DNA of 7,233 bases. It comes from Alphaproteobacteria bacterium. Its GTDB lineage: Bacteria; Pseudomonadota; Alphaproteobacteria; Rhodobacterales; Rhodobacteraceae. Location of the stretch: NCBI GenBank assembly GCA_003694465.1, contig RFKM01000017.1:1-7233 (forward strand). The letters run 5' to 3'. Shown piece after piece: positions 1 to 5,017 of this stretch. The stretch's first letter is position 1. Each line of letters begins with the position of its first letter. Under the pieces are notes generated by a model. That model worked only from the letters and a program-made list of their open reading frames with translations. It ran no database searches and was not told where the DNA came from. The position numbers and the translations under genes were made by a program.

Positions 1-17
1 AAAGAAGGGGGTGCGGC

Positions 18-125
18 ATGTCTACGAAGAACATCGGACCGGCTCTCGAACCTGCCGGCGCTGGAACCCCGACCCGCAAGCGGCAGGGGCAGCGCTTCGT
101 TCGCCCGCACGGAGACCGGCCATGA
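18..125 (+). CDS. Possible 35-residue leader or small protein, overlapping the next ORF
   Basis: Unrecognised small basic ORF. It starts at an ATG with a purine-rich GAAGGGGG tract about six bases upstream, a good ribosome binding site, and its TGA overlaps the ATG of the next ORF as ATGA. The peptide begins MSTKNIGPAL, is rich in Arg, Lys, Pro and Gly, and shows no membrane segment or known motif. Third-position G/C is only about 70 percent, lower than in the well-supported genes, so coding is uncertain. If translated, it could couple or tune translation of the ORF at 122. A competing GTG-started frame from position 11 covers the same bases and runs into the 122 ORF without a stop, so either a coupled pair or one longer protein is possible. 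The pair is favoured because of the binding site. Confidence 0.35.
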   Translation: MSTKNIGPALEPAGAGTPTRKRQGQRFVRPHGDRP

Positions 126-364
126 CCGAGAACCGGGCCCAGACCTCGCTGCGCGATCTGGCCCGGGCCAGGCGTCGGGCGGCGCTTGCGGCCCTGAATG
201 CGCGCCGGGCCGGGGAGGGCGCAGCCGTCCCGCTCTACCAAAGCGTTCTCGAGCCGCGCGCCGCGCAGCCGGTGTTCCACTCCATGCGCGCCCGGATCGA
301 CGAAAGCGCGGCACCGACGGGGGTTCTGCTTCTCACCAACCCGATCGCGCGCCGGAGCGGCTGA
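122..364 (+). CDS. Small Arg/Ala-rich hypothetical protein, 80 residues
   Basis: I do not recognise this protein. It begins MTENRAQTSLRDLARARRRA; residues about 8-27 form a strongly basic Ala/Arg-rich stretch that should be helical, followed by a less ordered region and a hydrophobic patch (GVLLLTNP) near the C-terminus. There is no signal peptide and no transmembrane helix of convincing length. Third positions are strongly G/C, which favours coding. The ATG lies in an ATGA overlap with the preceding 35-codon ORF, suggesting translational coupling. In-frame starts further upstream (GTG at 11) would give 117 residues. A short hairpin follows the stop by about 20 bases. A basic helix would suit nucleic-acid binding, but that is only a guess. 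Confidence 0.5.
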   Translation: MTENRAQTSLRDLARARRRAALAALNARRAGEGAAVPLYQSVLEPRAAQPVFHSMRARIDESAAPTGVLLLTNPIARRSG

Positions 365-384
365 TCACGCAAAATCGGCTTCGC

Positions 385-404
385 AAGGGCCGAAACCGGC
401 CTTT
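385..404 (+). terminator. Weak hairpin after the left-end ORFs, possible terminator
   Basis: An eight-pair stem (AAGGGCCG with CGGCCTTT, one G-T wobble) around a four-base AAAC loop begins about 20 bases after the TGA at 362-364. The right arm ends in only three T and is followed by CCGGGG, so the U-tract expected of an efficient intrinsic terminator is poor. It may attenuate or protect the 3' end of the upstream transcript. Confidence 0.35.
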
Positions 405-427
405 CCGGGGTCTGCGCGTGTCAAAAT

Positions 428-441
428 TGTGAAAATTCACA
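428..441. promoter_or_regulatory. TGTGAA-AA-TTCACA palindrome, candidate regulator site
   Basis: A perfect six-base inverted repeat with a two-base centre lies in the most A/T-rich stretch of the left end. Counting one skipped T, the symmetry extends outward to AAAA on the left and TTTT on the right. The arms TGTGA and TCACA are those of CRP/FNR-superfamily sites, but the 14-base span matches FNR-type spacing rather than the 16-base CRP site. A protein operator is inferred; the cognate regulator is unknown. A small GCCCC/GGGGC hairpin (447-462) sits immediately downstream. Confidence 0.4.
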
Positions 442-605
442 TTTTCGCCCCATTTTCGGGGCATTTCGGCCCGAATCGCCACCAAAAGTGGAATGGTCGC
501 CGCAGAGGCGGACGGGCCGGGCCGGAATGCCACCCGGCAAGACTGCCCCGCCTCTGCACCGGTCGCGTCAGAACGCGCAACCGTGTCAACCATGGGAGAC
601 TTCGG

Positions 606-848
606 ATGCCCGCATGTCCTCTTCTTGCCAAGGCCCGCCAGCGCCGCCTGGCCGCCCTCGAACTCTGCGATGGTCCCCACCCGCAACGCCCCGCCTCCTC
701 CTGGGCAACGATGCTCGACGCCGCCTTCGGGCAGAGCTCCGAGGCGCCGCAACGGTCTGGCCACCGGACGGGAAGGCGAATCGTTCCGAACCGCCCGCTG
801 GTGGCGCCCGTCCACAGCATCGAGCGCCCACGCCTCGCCGGCGTCTGA
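606..848 (+). CDS. Doubtful 80-residue hypothetical protein
   Basis: Unrecognised. The ATG at 606 has GGGAG about seven bases upstream, a reasonable ribosome binding site, and third positions are about 80 percent G/C. The product begins MPACPLLAKARQRRLAALEL, a short basic amphipathic-looking segment, and the rest is rich in Pro, Arg and Ser with no motif. The N-terminal wording (LAKARQRRLAALEL) recalls the basic helix of the ORF at 122-364 (LARARRRAALAAL), and both are 80 residues, but the similarity stops there. Several other frames are open over the same bases, as is common in GC-rich DNA, so this could be a chance ORF. It ends 23 bases from the stop codon of the convergent carbonic anhydrase gene. 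Confidence 0.3.
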   Translation: MPACPLLAKARQRRLAALELCDGPHPQRPASSWATMLDAAFGQSSEAPQRSGHRTGRRIVPNRPLVAPVHSIERPRLAGV

Positions 849-865
849 CCCGGGCCTCGCCGGCG
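832..865. repeat. Short direct repeat GCCTCGCCGGCG, two copies
   Basis: The 12-mer GCCTCGCCGGCG occurs at 832-843 and 854-865, 22 bases apart, spanning the end of the doubtful ORF and the gap before the convergent carbonic anhydrase stop. It may be a trivial consequence of GC-rich composition. No terminator-like T run is attached on either strand, so termination between the convergent genes is not explained by it. Confidence 0.3.
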
Positions 866-871
866 CGGCGC

Positions 872-1522
872 TCAGACCGGCCTGAAGGCGTCGGCCTCGG
901 GGTCGTACCAGAGCAGGTGGCCCTCGCCGATGTCGTGCCAGAGGCCGTGCAGCGTCAGGTCTTCGGCCTCCACCGCCGCCTGCACGAAGGGGAAGGTCAT
1001 CAGGTTTTCGAGCGAGACCCGCACCGCCTCCTTCTCGAGCGCGGCAACGCAGTCTTCGCCGGAATGGTCATCCTTCACCCGGTCGTATCCCGGCTGCAGC
1101 AGGCTCATCCAGCGGCCGACGAAGCTCGACGCCTCGCGCAGCTCCGGCGCCTGTCCGGTTTCCATGTCGTAAAAGCCGCGCACCCCGCCGCAGGCCGAAT
1201 GACCCATGACGATGACATGCGCCACCTTCAGCGCCCGCACGGCATATTCTACCGCCGCCGAGGTGCCATGCGCCTCGCTGTCGGGGGCAAAGGGCGGCAC
1301 GAGGTTGGCGATGTTGCGATGGATGAAGAACTCGCCCTGATCGGCGCCAAAGATCGAAGTGACATGCACCCGGCTGTCGCAGCAGGAAATGATCATCGCC
1401 CTCGGGCGCTGGCCCTCGGTGGCAAGACGCCGGTACCACGCCTTGTTCTCGGCATACTGGGTGGCCGTCCAGCCTTGGTAGCGAGTGACGAGATAGGATG
1501 GCAGGGGGCGGGCGGGGATCAT
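872..1522 (-). CDS. Beta-class carbonic anhydrase
   Basis: A 216-residue zinc enzyme that interconverts CO2 and bicarbonate in the cytoplasm, supplying bicarbonate to carboxylases and helping pH balance. The beta-class signature is complete: SCCDSRV places zinc ligand Cys47 and the Asp49/Arg51 dyad, and GHSACGG supplies His108 and Cys111. Spacing and length (about 215-220) fit the E. coli Can type. The conserved RNIAN and the SAAVEYAV helix before the second motif are also present. The start chosen is the ATG at 1522, which has AAAGGAG about eight bases upstream; an open frame continues 32 codons further, but that extension has no family character. No signal peptide is visible, so it should be cytosolic. 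It is divergent from the gene at 1687, sharing a 164-base intergenic region. Function is secure; the physiological role is not. Confidence 0.95.
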   Translation of the reverse strand: MIPARPLPSYLVTRYQGWTATQYAENKAWYRRLATEGQRPRAMIISCCDSRVHVTSIFGADQGEFFIHRNIANLVPPFAPDSEAHGTSAAVEYAVRALKVAHVIVMGHSACGGVRGFYDMETGQAPELREASSFVGRWMSLLQPGYDRVKDDHSGEDCVAALEKEAVRVSLENLMTFPFVQAAVEAEDLTLHGLWHDIGEGHLLWYDPEADAFRPV

Positions 1523-1686
1523 TGCGGTCTCCTTTCGCGGACTTCTGTCGCGGCTTTCAGCACCGAGGCCTACCGGAAATCTGCTTTCAATTCGAGCGAT
1601 TTCGCAGGCGCCGGGCAACGATTTCTTGATTTTCCCGTGCGACGATCAGCCTGCTTTGGAAACAGGGGTGATGTGAGGGCAAGAGG
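1523..1686. promoter_or_regulatory. Divergent promoter region between carbonic anhydrase and the 1687 gene
   Basis: This 164-base gap must hold the promoters of two divergent genes. It is richer in A/T between about 1575 and 1660. Visible elements are GCGA-TT-TCGC (1596-1605), a repeated CGATTTC at 1597-1603 and 1619-1625 (22 bases apart), and an inverted pair GAAATC/GATTTC (1576-1581 and 1598-1603). A TTGAAA on the minus strand and TTGATT on the plus strand are possible -35 boxes, but neither has a good -10. The promoter assignment is by position rather than by clear motifs. Confidence 0.45.
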
Positions 1687-2067
1687 GTGAGTGCCGTCTT
1701 TCACATACGACCGGACGAGCGGGCGCGGGTCGATCGTGACCAGCTCGAAACGCTCGTGCGCAGCCTCGGGCCGGCGGCGGCCGACGTGGCCGTGGCCCGC
1801 GCGCTTGAAGATCTTGTCGAGGCGCTCGATCGGGCAGGCCGCCGCCTGCGCGAGGGCGATATCGACGCCGTTCGCACCACGGTGCGGCTGATCGTCCAGC
1901 TCTCGCGGCAGCTCGGGTTCACGACTCTGGCGCGGGTCGGGCGCGATGTGCTCGAAACCTGCGCAAGTTGCGATTCCGCCGCGCTCTCGGCCACGATGGC
2001 GCGGCTCGAGCGCGTCGGCGAGGGGTCGCTTCAGGCATTGTGGGATTTGCAGGACCTGCGGGTTTGA
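1687..2067 (+). CDS. Conserved-looking helical protein of unknown function
   Basis: A 126-residue acidic/basic protein that I do not recognise. It reads as a bundle of amphipathic helices throughout (for example ALEDLVEALDRAGRRLREGD at about 39-58 and LIVQLSRQLGFTTLARVGRD at about 68-87), with no signal peptide or membrane segment; Cys92 and Cys95 form a lone CxxC. The all-helical layout resembles small histidine-phosphotransfer (Hpt) or similar bundle proteins, but the HxxKG phosphotransfer motif is absent, so no signalling function is claimed. The start is a GTG, with GAGGG about seven bases upstream; a stop codon six triplets before it excludes a longer reading. It lies 58 bases before the aminopeptidase gene in the same direction and could share its transcript. 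Confidence 0.7.
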   Translation: MSAVFHIRPDERARVDRDQLETLVRSLGPAAADVAVARALEDLVEALDRAGRRLREGDIDAVRTTVRLIVQLSRQLGFTTLARVGRDVLETCASCDSAALSATMARLERVGEGSLQALWDLQDLRV

Positions 2068-2125
2068 GGTTGCGGCTGCAGGCCCGGCCGGTAGTCTTGG
2101 CCCGAACCAGAAGCAGGAGCCTTGC

Positions 2126-3511
2126 ATGCCTCTCACCTTTGCCGCGCCGAGCAGCGATTCCCTCCCCCTTCACCTCGTCGAACCCGATGCCCTCGCGCGG
2201 CTCACCGAACGCCTTGACACGGCGCAGCGGGCATGGATCTCGGCCAGCGGGTTCAAGGCGCGCCCCGGCGAGGTTCTGATGGTTCCGGGCCATGATGGCA
2301 CCCATGCGCTGGCGCTGGTCGGCCACGGCAGCGAACAGGAGCGGGCGCGGGTGCGCTTCGCCCTCGGCAAGGCGCGGGCGAGCCTGCCCGATGCGGTGTT
2401 TCACCTCGTTTCCGATCTCGCCGGCGATGCGCTCGACGAGGCGCTCCTCGGCTGGCTGCTCGCCGGCTATCGGTTTGACCGATACCGGAAGATGCAGCCG
2501 CCCGGTGCCCGGCTCATCGCCCCCGAGGGGGCCGATGCCGCCCGTCTGGAGGCGATCGCCGCCGGCGAGGCCCTCACCCGCGATCTGATCAACACCCCCG
2601 CCTCCGACATGGGCCCGGACGAGCTCGAGGCCGCAGCGCGCAAGCTGGCCGTGGCCCACGGCGCCAGCGTCGAGACGATCACCGGCGATGCGCTGCTGGC
2701 GGAAGGGCTGCCGATGATCCATGCCGTCGGGCGGGCCTCGACGCGCGCGCCCCGGCTGATCGACCTCGCCTGGGGCCGGCGCGGCCCAAACCTCACCCTC
2801 GTCGGCAAGGGCGTGTGTTTCGACACCGGCGGGCTCGACCTCAAGCCCGGCAGCTCGATGCTGCTGATGAAAAAGGACATGGGCGGCGCGGCGACGGTCC
2901 TGGGGCTGGCAAAGATGATCATGGCGCTCGATCTGCCCGTGCGCCTGCGGGTGCTGATCCCGGCGGTCGAAAACAGCGTTTCGGGCAATGCGATGCGCCC
3001 GGGCGACATTCTCACCAGCCGCAAGGGGCTGACGGTCGAGGTCAACAACACCGATGCCGAGGGGCGGCTGGTGCTGGCCGATGCCCTCGCCCTCGCCGAC
3101 GAGGGCAAGCCCGACATGATCGTTTCCATGGCGACGCTGACCGGGGCGGCGCGGGTGGCGGTCGGGCCCGACCTCGCCCCGTTCTACGCCACCCGAAGCG
3201 AGGATGCGGCGCAGCTGCGCGCAGCGGGGCGGCGGGTGGCCGACCCGGTTTGGGAAATGCCCTTCTGGGCGCCCTATGAAGAGCTGATCGAGCCCAAGAT
3301 CGCCGATCTCGACAATGCGCCGTCGGGGGGCATGGCCGGCTCGATCACCGCGGCGCTGTTTTTGCGGCGCTTCGTCACCGACACCCCGCGTTACGTTCAT
3401 TTCGACATCTACGGCTGGCAGCCGAAAGATGCGCCCGCCCGCCCGAAGGGGGGCGTCGGTCAGGGGGCGCGGGCGCTGCTGGCGGCGCTGCCCGAGCTTC
3501 TGGCGCTGTGA
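2126..3511 (+). CDS. Leucyl aminopeptidase, peptidase family M17
   Basis: A 461-residue cytosolic metalloexopeptidase that removes N-terminal residues, classically Leu, from peptides using two divalent metal ions. The catalytic domain (from about residue 145) carries every expected residue at exact family spacing: metal ligands Lys228, Asp233, Asp251, Asp310 and Glu312, and catalytic Lys240 and Arg314. The motifs are GKGVCFDTGGLDLK and the M17 signature NTDAEGRL at 308-315. Residues 1-140 form the divergent N-terminal domain, rather short for the family, which resembles the shorter alphaproteobacterial/PepB-like members. The ATG at 2126 was chosen because AGGAG lies six bases upstream; a longer open frame to 1946 overlaps the previous gene. 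Its stop overlaps the start of the NlpC/P60 gene (GTGA). Exact substrate preference cannot be read from sequence. Confidence 0.95.
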   Translation: MPLTFAAPSSDSLPLHLVEPDALARLTERLDTAQRAWISASGFKARPGEVLMVPGHDGTHALALVGHGSEQERARVRFALGKARASLPDAVFHLVSDLAGDALDEALLGWLLAGYRFDRYRKMQPPGARLIAPEGADAARLEAIAAGEALTRDLINTPASDMGPDELEAAARKLAVAHGASVETITGDALLAEGLPMIHAVGRASTRAPRLIDLAWGRRGPNLTLVGKGVCFDTGGLDLKPGSSMLLMKKDMGGAATVLGLAKMIMALDLPVRLRVLIPAVENSVSGNAMRPGDILTSRKGLTVEVNNTDAEGRLVLADALALADEGKPDMIVSMATLTGAARVAVGPDLAPFYATRSEDAAQLRAAGRRVADPVWEMPFWAPYEELIEPKIADLDNAPSGGMAGSITAALFLRRFVTDTPRYVHFDIYGWQPKDAPARPKGGVGQGARALLAALPELLAL

Positions 3512-4380
3512 CCGACCGGCGCCTGACGCCGTTCAACGGCCGCGTCGCCCATGTTTCGCTGCGCGGGAAGGTTTCGGCCGAGCGCTTCACCGAAGGCACG
3601 TGGCGGCAGGTTGCTCTGCCCGTGGCCGCGCTGGGTGCGACGCCGGGCGGGGCGCGCGCGCGCGAATTGCTGCTGGGCGAAGAGTTTTGCGTGCTCGAGG
3701 CCGAAGCGGGCCATGCCTTCGGCTTCTCGGGGCGCGACGGTTATGTCGGCTGGCTTCCCGAAGCGGCCCTCGCGCCGGTTCAGCCCCCGACGCACCGGCT
3801 GCGCGCCCTGCGCAGCTACTGGCAGGCCCGGCCCGACCTCAAGCACGGCGGCGAGATCGTGCCCCTGCCCTTCGCCGCGCTGCTGCGCGTCACCGGCACC
3901 GAGGGCGACTGGGCGCGCATCGCCCTTCCGGCGCCTCACGGGGAAAAGGGCGCTGGCGACGTCTGGGTTCCTGCCGCCCATCTCGCCCCGCGCGAGAGCC
4001 TCGAGCCCGATCCGGTAACCCTTGCCGAAGCCTTCGTCGGCACGCCCTACCTCTGGGGCGGCAACTCGTCTTTCGGCATCGACTGTTCCGGCCTCGTGCA
4101 GACGGTGCTGCGCGCCGCGGGGATCGACTGCCCCGCCGACAGCGACATGCAGATGGGCCTTGGCGCGCCGGCCGAAGGGCCGCCCCGGCGCGGCGATCTG
4201 CTGTTCTGGAAAGGGCATGTCGCCATCGCGCTTGATGGGCGGCGAATGGTTCATGCCAATGCCCATGCCATGGCCGTCACGGTCGATGGCATCGCCGCTG
4301 CCACGGCGCGTATCGAGGCCGCGGGGGGCGGTGGCCTTCTGGCCCTCAGGCGGCTTGCCCTTACTCCACCGGGCGGATGA
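3508..4380 (+). CDS. NlpC/P60 cysteine peptidase (family C40) with bacterial SH3-like segments
   Basis: A 290-residue peptidase expected to cut the D-gamma-glutamyl/diaminopimelate bond in murein-derived peptides. The C-terminal domain (about 170-285) has the family triad: Cys193 in IDCSGLV, His237 in KGHVAI and His249 in VHANAH; the His-His distance of 12 matches E. coli Spr/MepS. The approach PYLWGGNSS is typical of YkfC-like enzymes. Two SH3-like segments precede it (about 12-88 and 98-160), each ending in a GWLP or VWVP strand. There is no signal peptide or lipobox, so cytoplasmic action on imported peptides is inferred. Start is GTG, overlapping the aminopeptidase stop by four bases (GTGA) with no strong own ribosome binding site, so translation is probably coupled. 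The two enzymes may degrade recycled peptides in sequence. The final 20 bases overlap the opposing DUF2794 gene. Confidence 0.9.
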   Translation: MTDRRLTPFNGRVAHVSLRGKVSAERFTEGTWRQVALPVAALGATPGGARARELLLGEEFCVLEAEAGHAFGFSGRDGYVGWLPEAALAPVQPPTHRLRALRSYWQARPDLKHGGEIVPLPFAALLRVTGTEGDWARIALPAPHGEKGAGDVWVPAAHLAPRESLEPDPVTLAEAFVGTPYLWGGNSSFGIDCSGLVQTVLRAAGIDCPADSDMQMGLGAPAEGPPRRGDLLFWKGHVAIALDGRRMVHANAHAMAVTVDGIAAATARIEAAGGGGLLALRRLALTPPGG

Positions 4381-4705
4381 GCTTGCGTTCCAGCACCCGC
4401 AGCACCCGGCGCAGGTCTTGCCCGCGCTTGAGCACCCGCCCGTCCATGGCGATGACCGAATACTGCCCCTGCCGCAGGCGCAGTTTCGGTGCCTTCTCGA
4501 TTCGATAGAGCGGATGTTCGGCGGTATGTCGAAACACCGAGAACACGGCCCGATCGCGCAGGAAGCTCATTGCATAGTCGCGCCACTCGCCGGCGGCGAC
4601 CATCTGGCCATACAGCCCGAGGATGACCGCCAGCTCCCTGCGGTCGAAGGCAACGGTTTCGGGCGGGGCCTGGCCCGGCAGGGGCGTCGGCGTCTGGAAC
4701 GTCAT
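4361..4705 (-). CDS. DUF2794 family protein
   Basis: A 114-residue protein of unknown function matching, from memory, the alphaproteobacterial DUF2794 family. Characteristic wording includes VAFDRREL (18-25), YGQMVAAGEWRDYA (32-45), AVFSVFRHTAEHPLYRIEK (53-71) and VLKRGQDLRRVLRVLERKL (91-109). It appears to be a small soluble alpha/beta protein with no signal peptide. The ATG at 4705 gives the usual family length, but no purine-rich ribosome binding site precedes it (the upstream bases are CATCCTTTCTCC), so it may be leaderless or start elsewhere; an open frame reaches back to 4813. It faces the NlpC/P60 gene tail to tail with a 20-base overlap. Three CCGCGA repeats lie about 70-100 bases before its start. 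Its biochemical role is unknown. Confidence 0.88.
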   Translation of the reverse strand: MTFQTPTPLPGQAPPETVAFDRRELAVILGLYGQMVAAGEWRDYAMSFLRDRAVFSVFRHTAEHPLYRIEKAPKLRLRQGQYSVIAMDGRVLKRGQDLRRVLRVLERKLIRPVE

Positions 4706-4774
4706 GGAGAAAGGATGCCGGCTGCCGGGCGACAAATCAACCGCCGAGGCAGGCCCGCCGCTGCCCACATCAAA

Positions 4775-4802
4775 CCGCGAGAATTCCGCGACAATGCCGC
4801 GA
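4775..4802. repeat. Three CCGCGA half-sites with an exact 11-bp period
   Basis: CCGCGA occurs at 4775-4780, 4786-4791 and 4797-4802, each separated by five bases (GAATT, CAATG). The first two copies share the longer form CCGCGA-N-AAT-N. A six-base half-site plus five-base spacer, one helical turn apart, is the layout recognised by OmpR/PhoB-type response regulators; the period of 11 is not a multiple of three, so it is not a coding repeat. It lies upstream of the DUF2794 gene (on the minus strand) and 42 bases before the folded RNA candidate on the plus strand. The cognate regulator is unknown, and the binding role is inferred. Confidence 0.5.
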
Positions 4803-4843
4803 TGCGCCCACATTGTTGCCCGGATTCATGGCGATCTTCTTCC

Positions 4844-4949
4844 TGTAGCGAGTGAGGAACTCAATCCCGGCGCCGCAATCAACAGCCCCCACCCAGTTCG
4901 CGGCGCCGGGAGCTACACCACTGCCCCGCATCCGGCGGGGCTTCTTTTT
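4844..4949 (+). ncRNA. Candidate structured small RNA ending in an intrinsic terminator
   Basis: The plus strand can fold into a compact three-way junction: an outer stem TGTAGC (4844-4849) with GCTACA (4912-4917); a small hairpin GAGT/ACTC (4850-4862) with a GAGGA loop; and a perfect 12-pair stem TCCCGGCGCCGC (4865-4876) with GCGGCGCCGGGA (4900-4911), joined directly to the outer stem. The long stem exposes a 23-base, C-rich, G-poor loop (CAGCCCCCACCCAG at its centre), the kind of loop that could pair with G-rich translation start regions. Six bases later comes a canonical terminator. No convincing ORF or promoter is visible; the 5' end is unknown. It does not match tRNA, tmRNA, SRP RNA or 6S RNA as I know them. 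Alternatives: leader of paaI, or a bare termination region. Confidence 0.45.
4923..4949 (+). terminator. Strong Rho-independent terminator
   Basis: A perfect seven-pair stem GCCCCGC (4923-4929) and GCGGGGC (4935-4941) around a five-base loop (ATCCG) is followed directly by TTCTTTTT (4942-4949). The T run lies on the plus strand only, so this ends plus-strand transcription before the paa promoter. The nearest plus-strand coding gene ends at 4380, more than 500 bases earlier and beyond a minus-strand gene, which argues for a separate transcript in between. Confidence 0.85.
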
Positions 4950-4965
4950 CCGCCTCCGATTACTA

Positions 4966-4994
4966 TTGACCGCTCGGTCGGGTTTGTGCACGAT
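4966..4994 (+). promoter_or_regulatory. Putative sigma-70 promoter of the paaI-paaK operon
   Basis: TTGACC (4966-4971) is a good -35 box; 17 bases on, CACGAT (4989-4994) is an acceptable -10 for a GC-rich alphaproteobacterium. Transcription would start near 5001, leaving a short leader that contains the AAAGAGGAGA ribosome binding site of paaI (ATG at 5018). The -35 overlaps the GACCG/CGGTC operator, as expected for a repressed promoter. A second imperfect dyad (TTTGTGC with GCACGAA, 4983-5005) spans the -10 region. Confidence 0.6.
4968..4979. promoter_or_regulatory. GACCG-CT-CGGTC operator, probable TetR-family site
   Basis: A perfect five-base inverted repeat with a two-base centre, overlapping the -35 box of the paaI promoter. 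ACCG/CGGT-cored palindromes are typical operators of TetR-family repressors of acyl- and aryl-CoA catabolism. A TetR-type gene begins at 6797 in the same operon, so autoregulation with release by phenylacetyl-CoA is the natural inference. No second copy was noticed elsewhere in the window. Confidence 0.65.
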
Positions 4995-5017
4995 CTTCGC
5001 ACGAAAGAGGAGACGGC

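Larger units (their letters stand above)
365..605. other. Intergenic interval with A/T-rich regulatory-looking core
   Basis: Besides the hairpin at 385-404 and the palindrome at 428-441, this interval holds repeated ATTTTCG words between about 442 and 458, a GCCCC-ATTTTC-GGGGC hairpin at 447-462 and a CCAC/GTGG mini-hairpin at 479-491. The drop in G+C between about 420 and 490 is typical of a promoter region, but I find no convincing -35/-10 pair on either strand. No open frame here is convincing. Confidence 0.4.

Noticed and set aside
122..848. The two 80-residue ORFs (122-364 and 606-848) as paralogues
   Set aside because: They share only a short Arg/Ala-rich segment, easily produced by GC-rich composition; the rest does not align.
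1523..1618. 32-residue N-terminal extension of the carbonic anhydrase
   Set aside because: The ATG at 1522 has AAAGGAG at good spacing and gives the usual family length; the extension covers the promoter region.
488..1690. Plus-strand open frame of 400 codons across the carbonic anhydrase
   Set aside because: Antisense to a well-supported enzyme and lacks any domain character.
1946..2125. 60-residue N-terminal extension of the aminopeptidase
   Set aside because: It would overlap the 1687-2067 gene in another frame, reads as low-complexity Arg/Cys/Gly, and AGGAG stands six bases before the ATG at 2126.
1919..3400. Minus-strand open frame of 493 codons opposite the aminopeptidase
   Set aside because: Antisense shadow of a gene whose metal ligands and catalytic residues are all in place; no motif in the shadow.
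4844..4920. tRNA or permuted tmRNA piece, suggested by the ACACCA end at 4915-4920 and GTGTAGCTC on the minus strand
   Set aside because: No T-arm TTCGA-type loop, no seven-pair acceptor stem and no anticodon arm, and no tmRNA tag reading frame nearby; the resemblance is superficial.
4844..4949. 6S RNA or SRP RNA
   Set aside because: No large central bubble between two long helices as in 6S RNA, and no conserved SRP domain IV loop; the 12-pair GC stem with a 23-base loop does not fit either.
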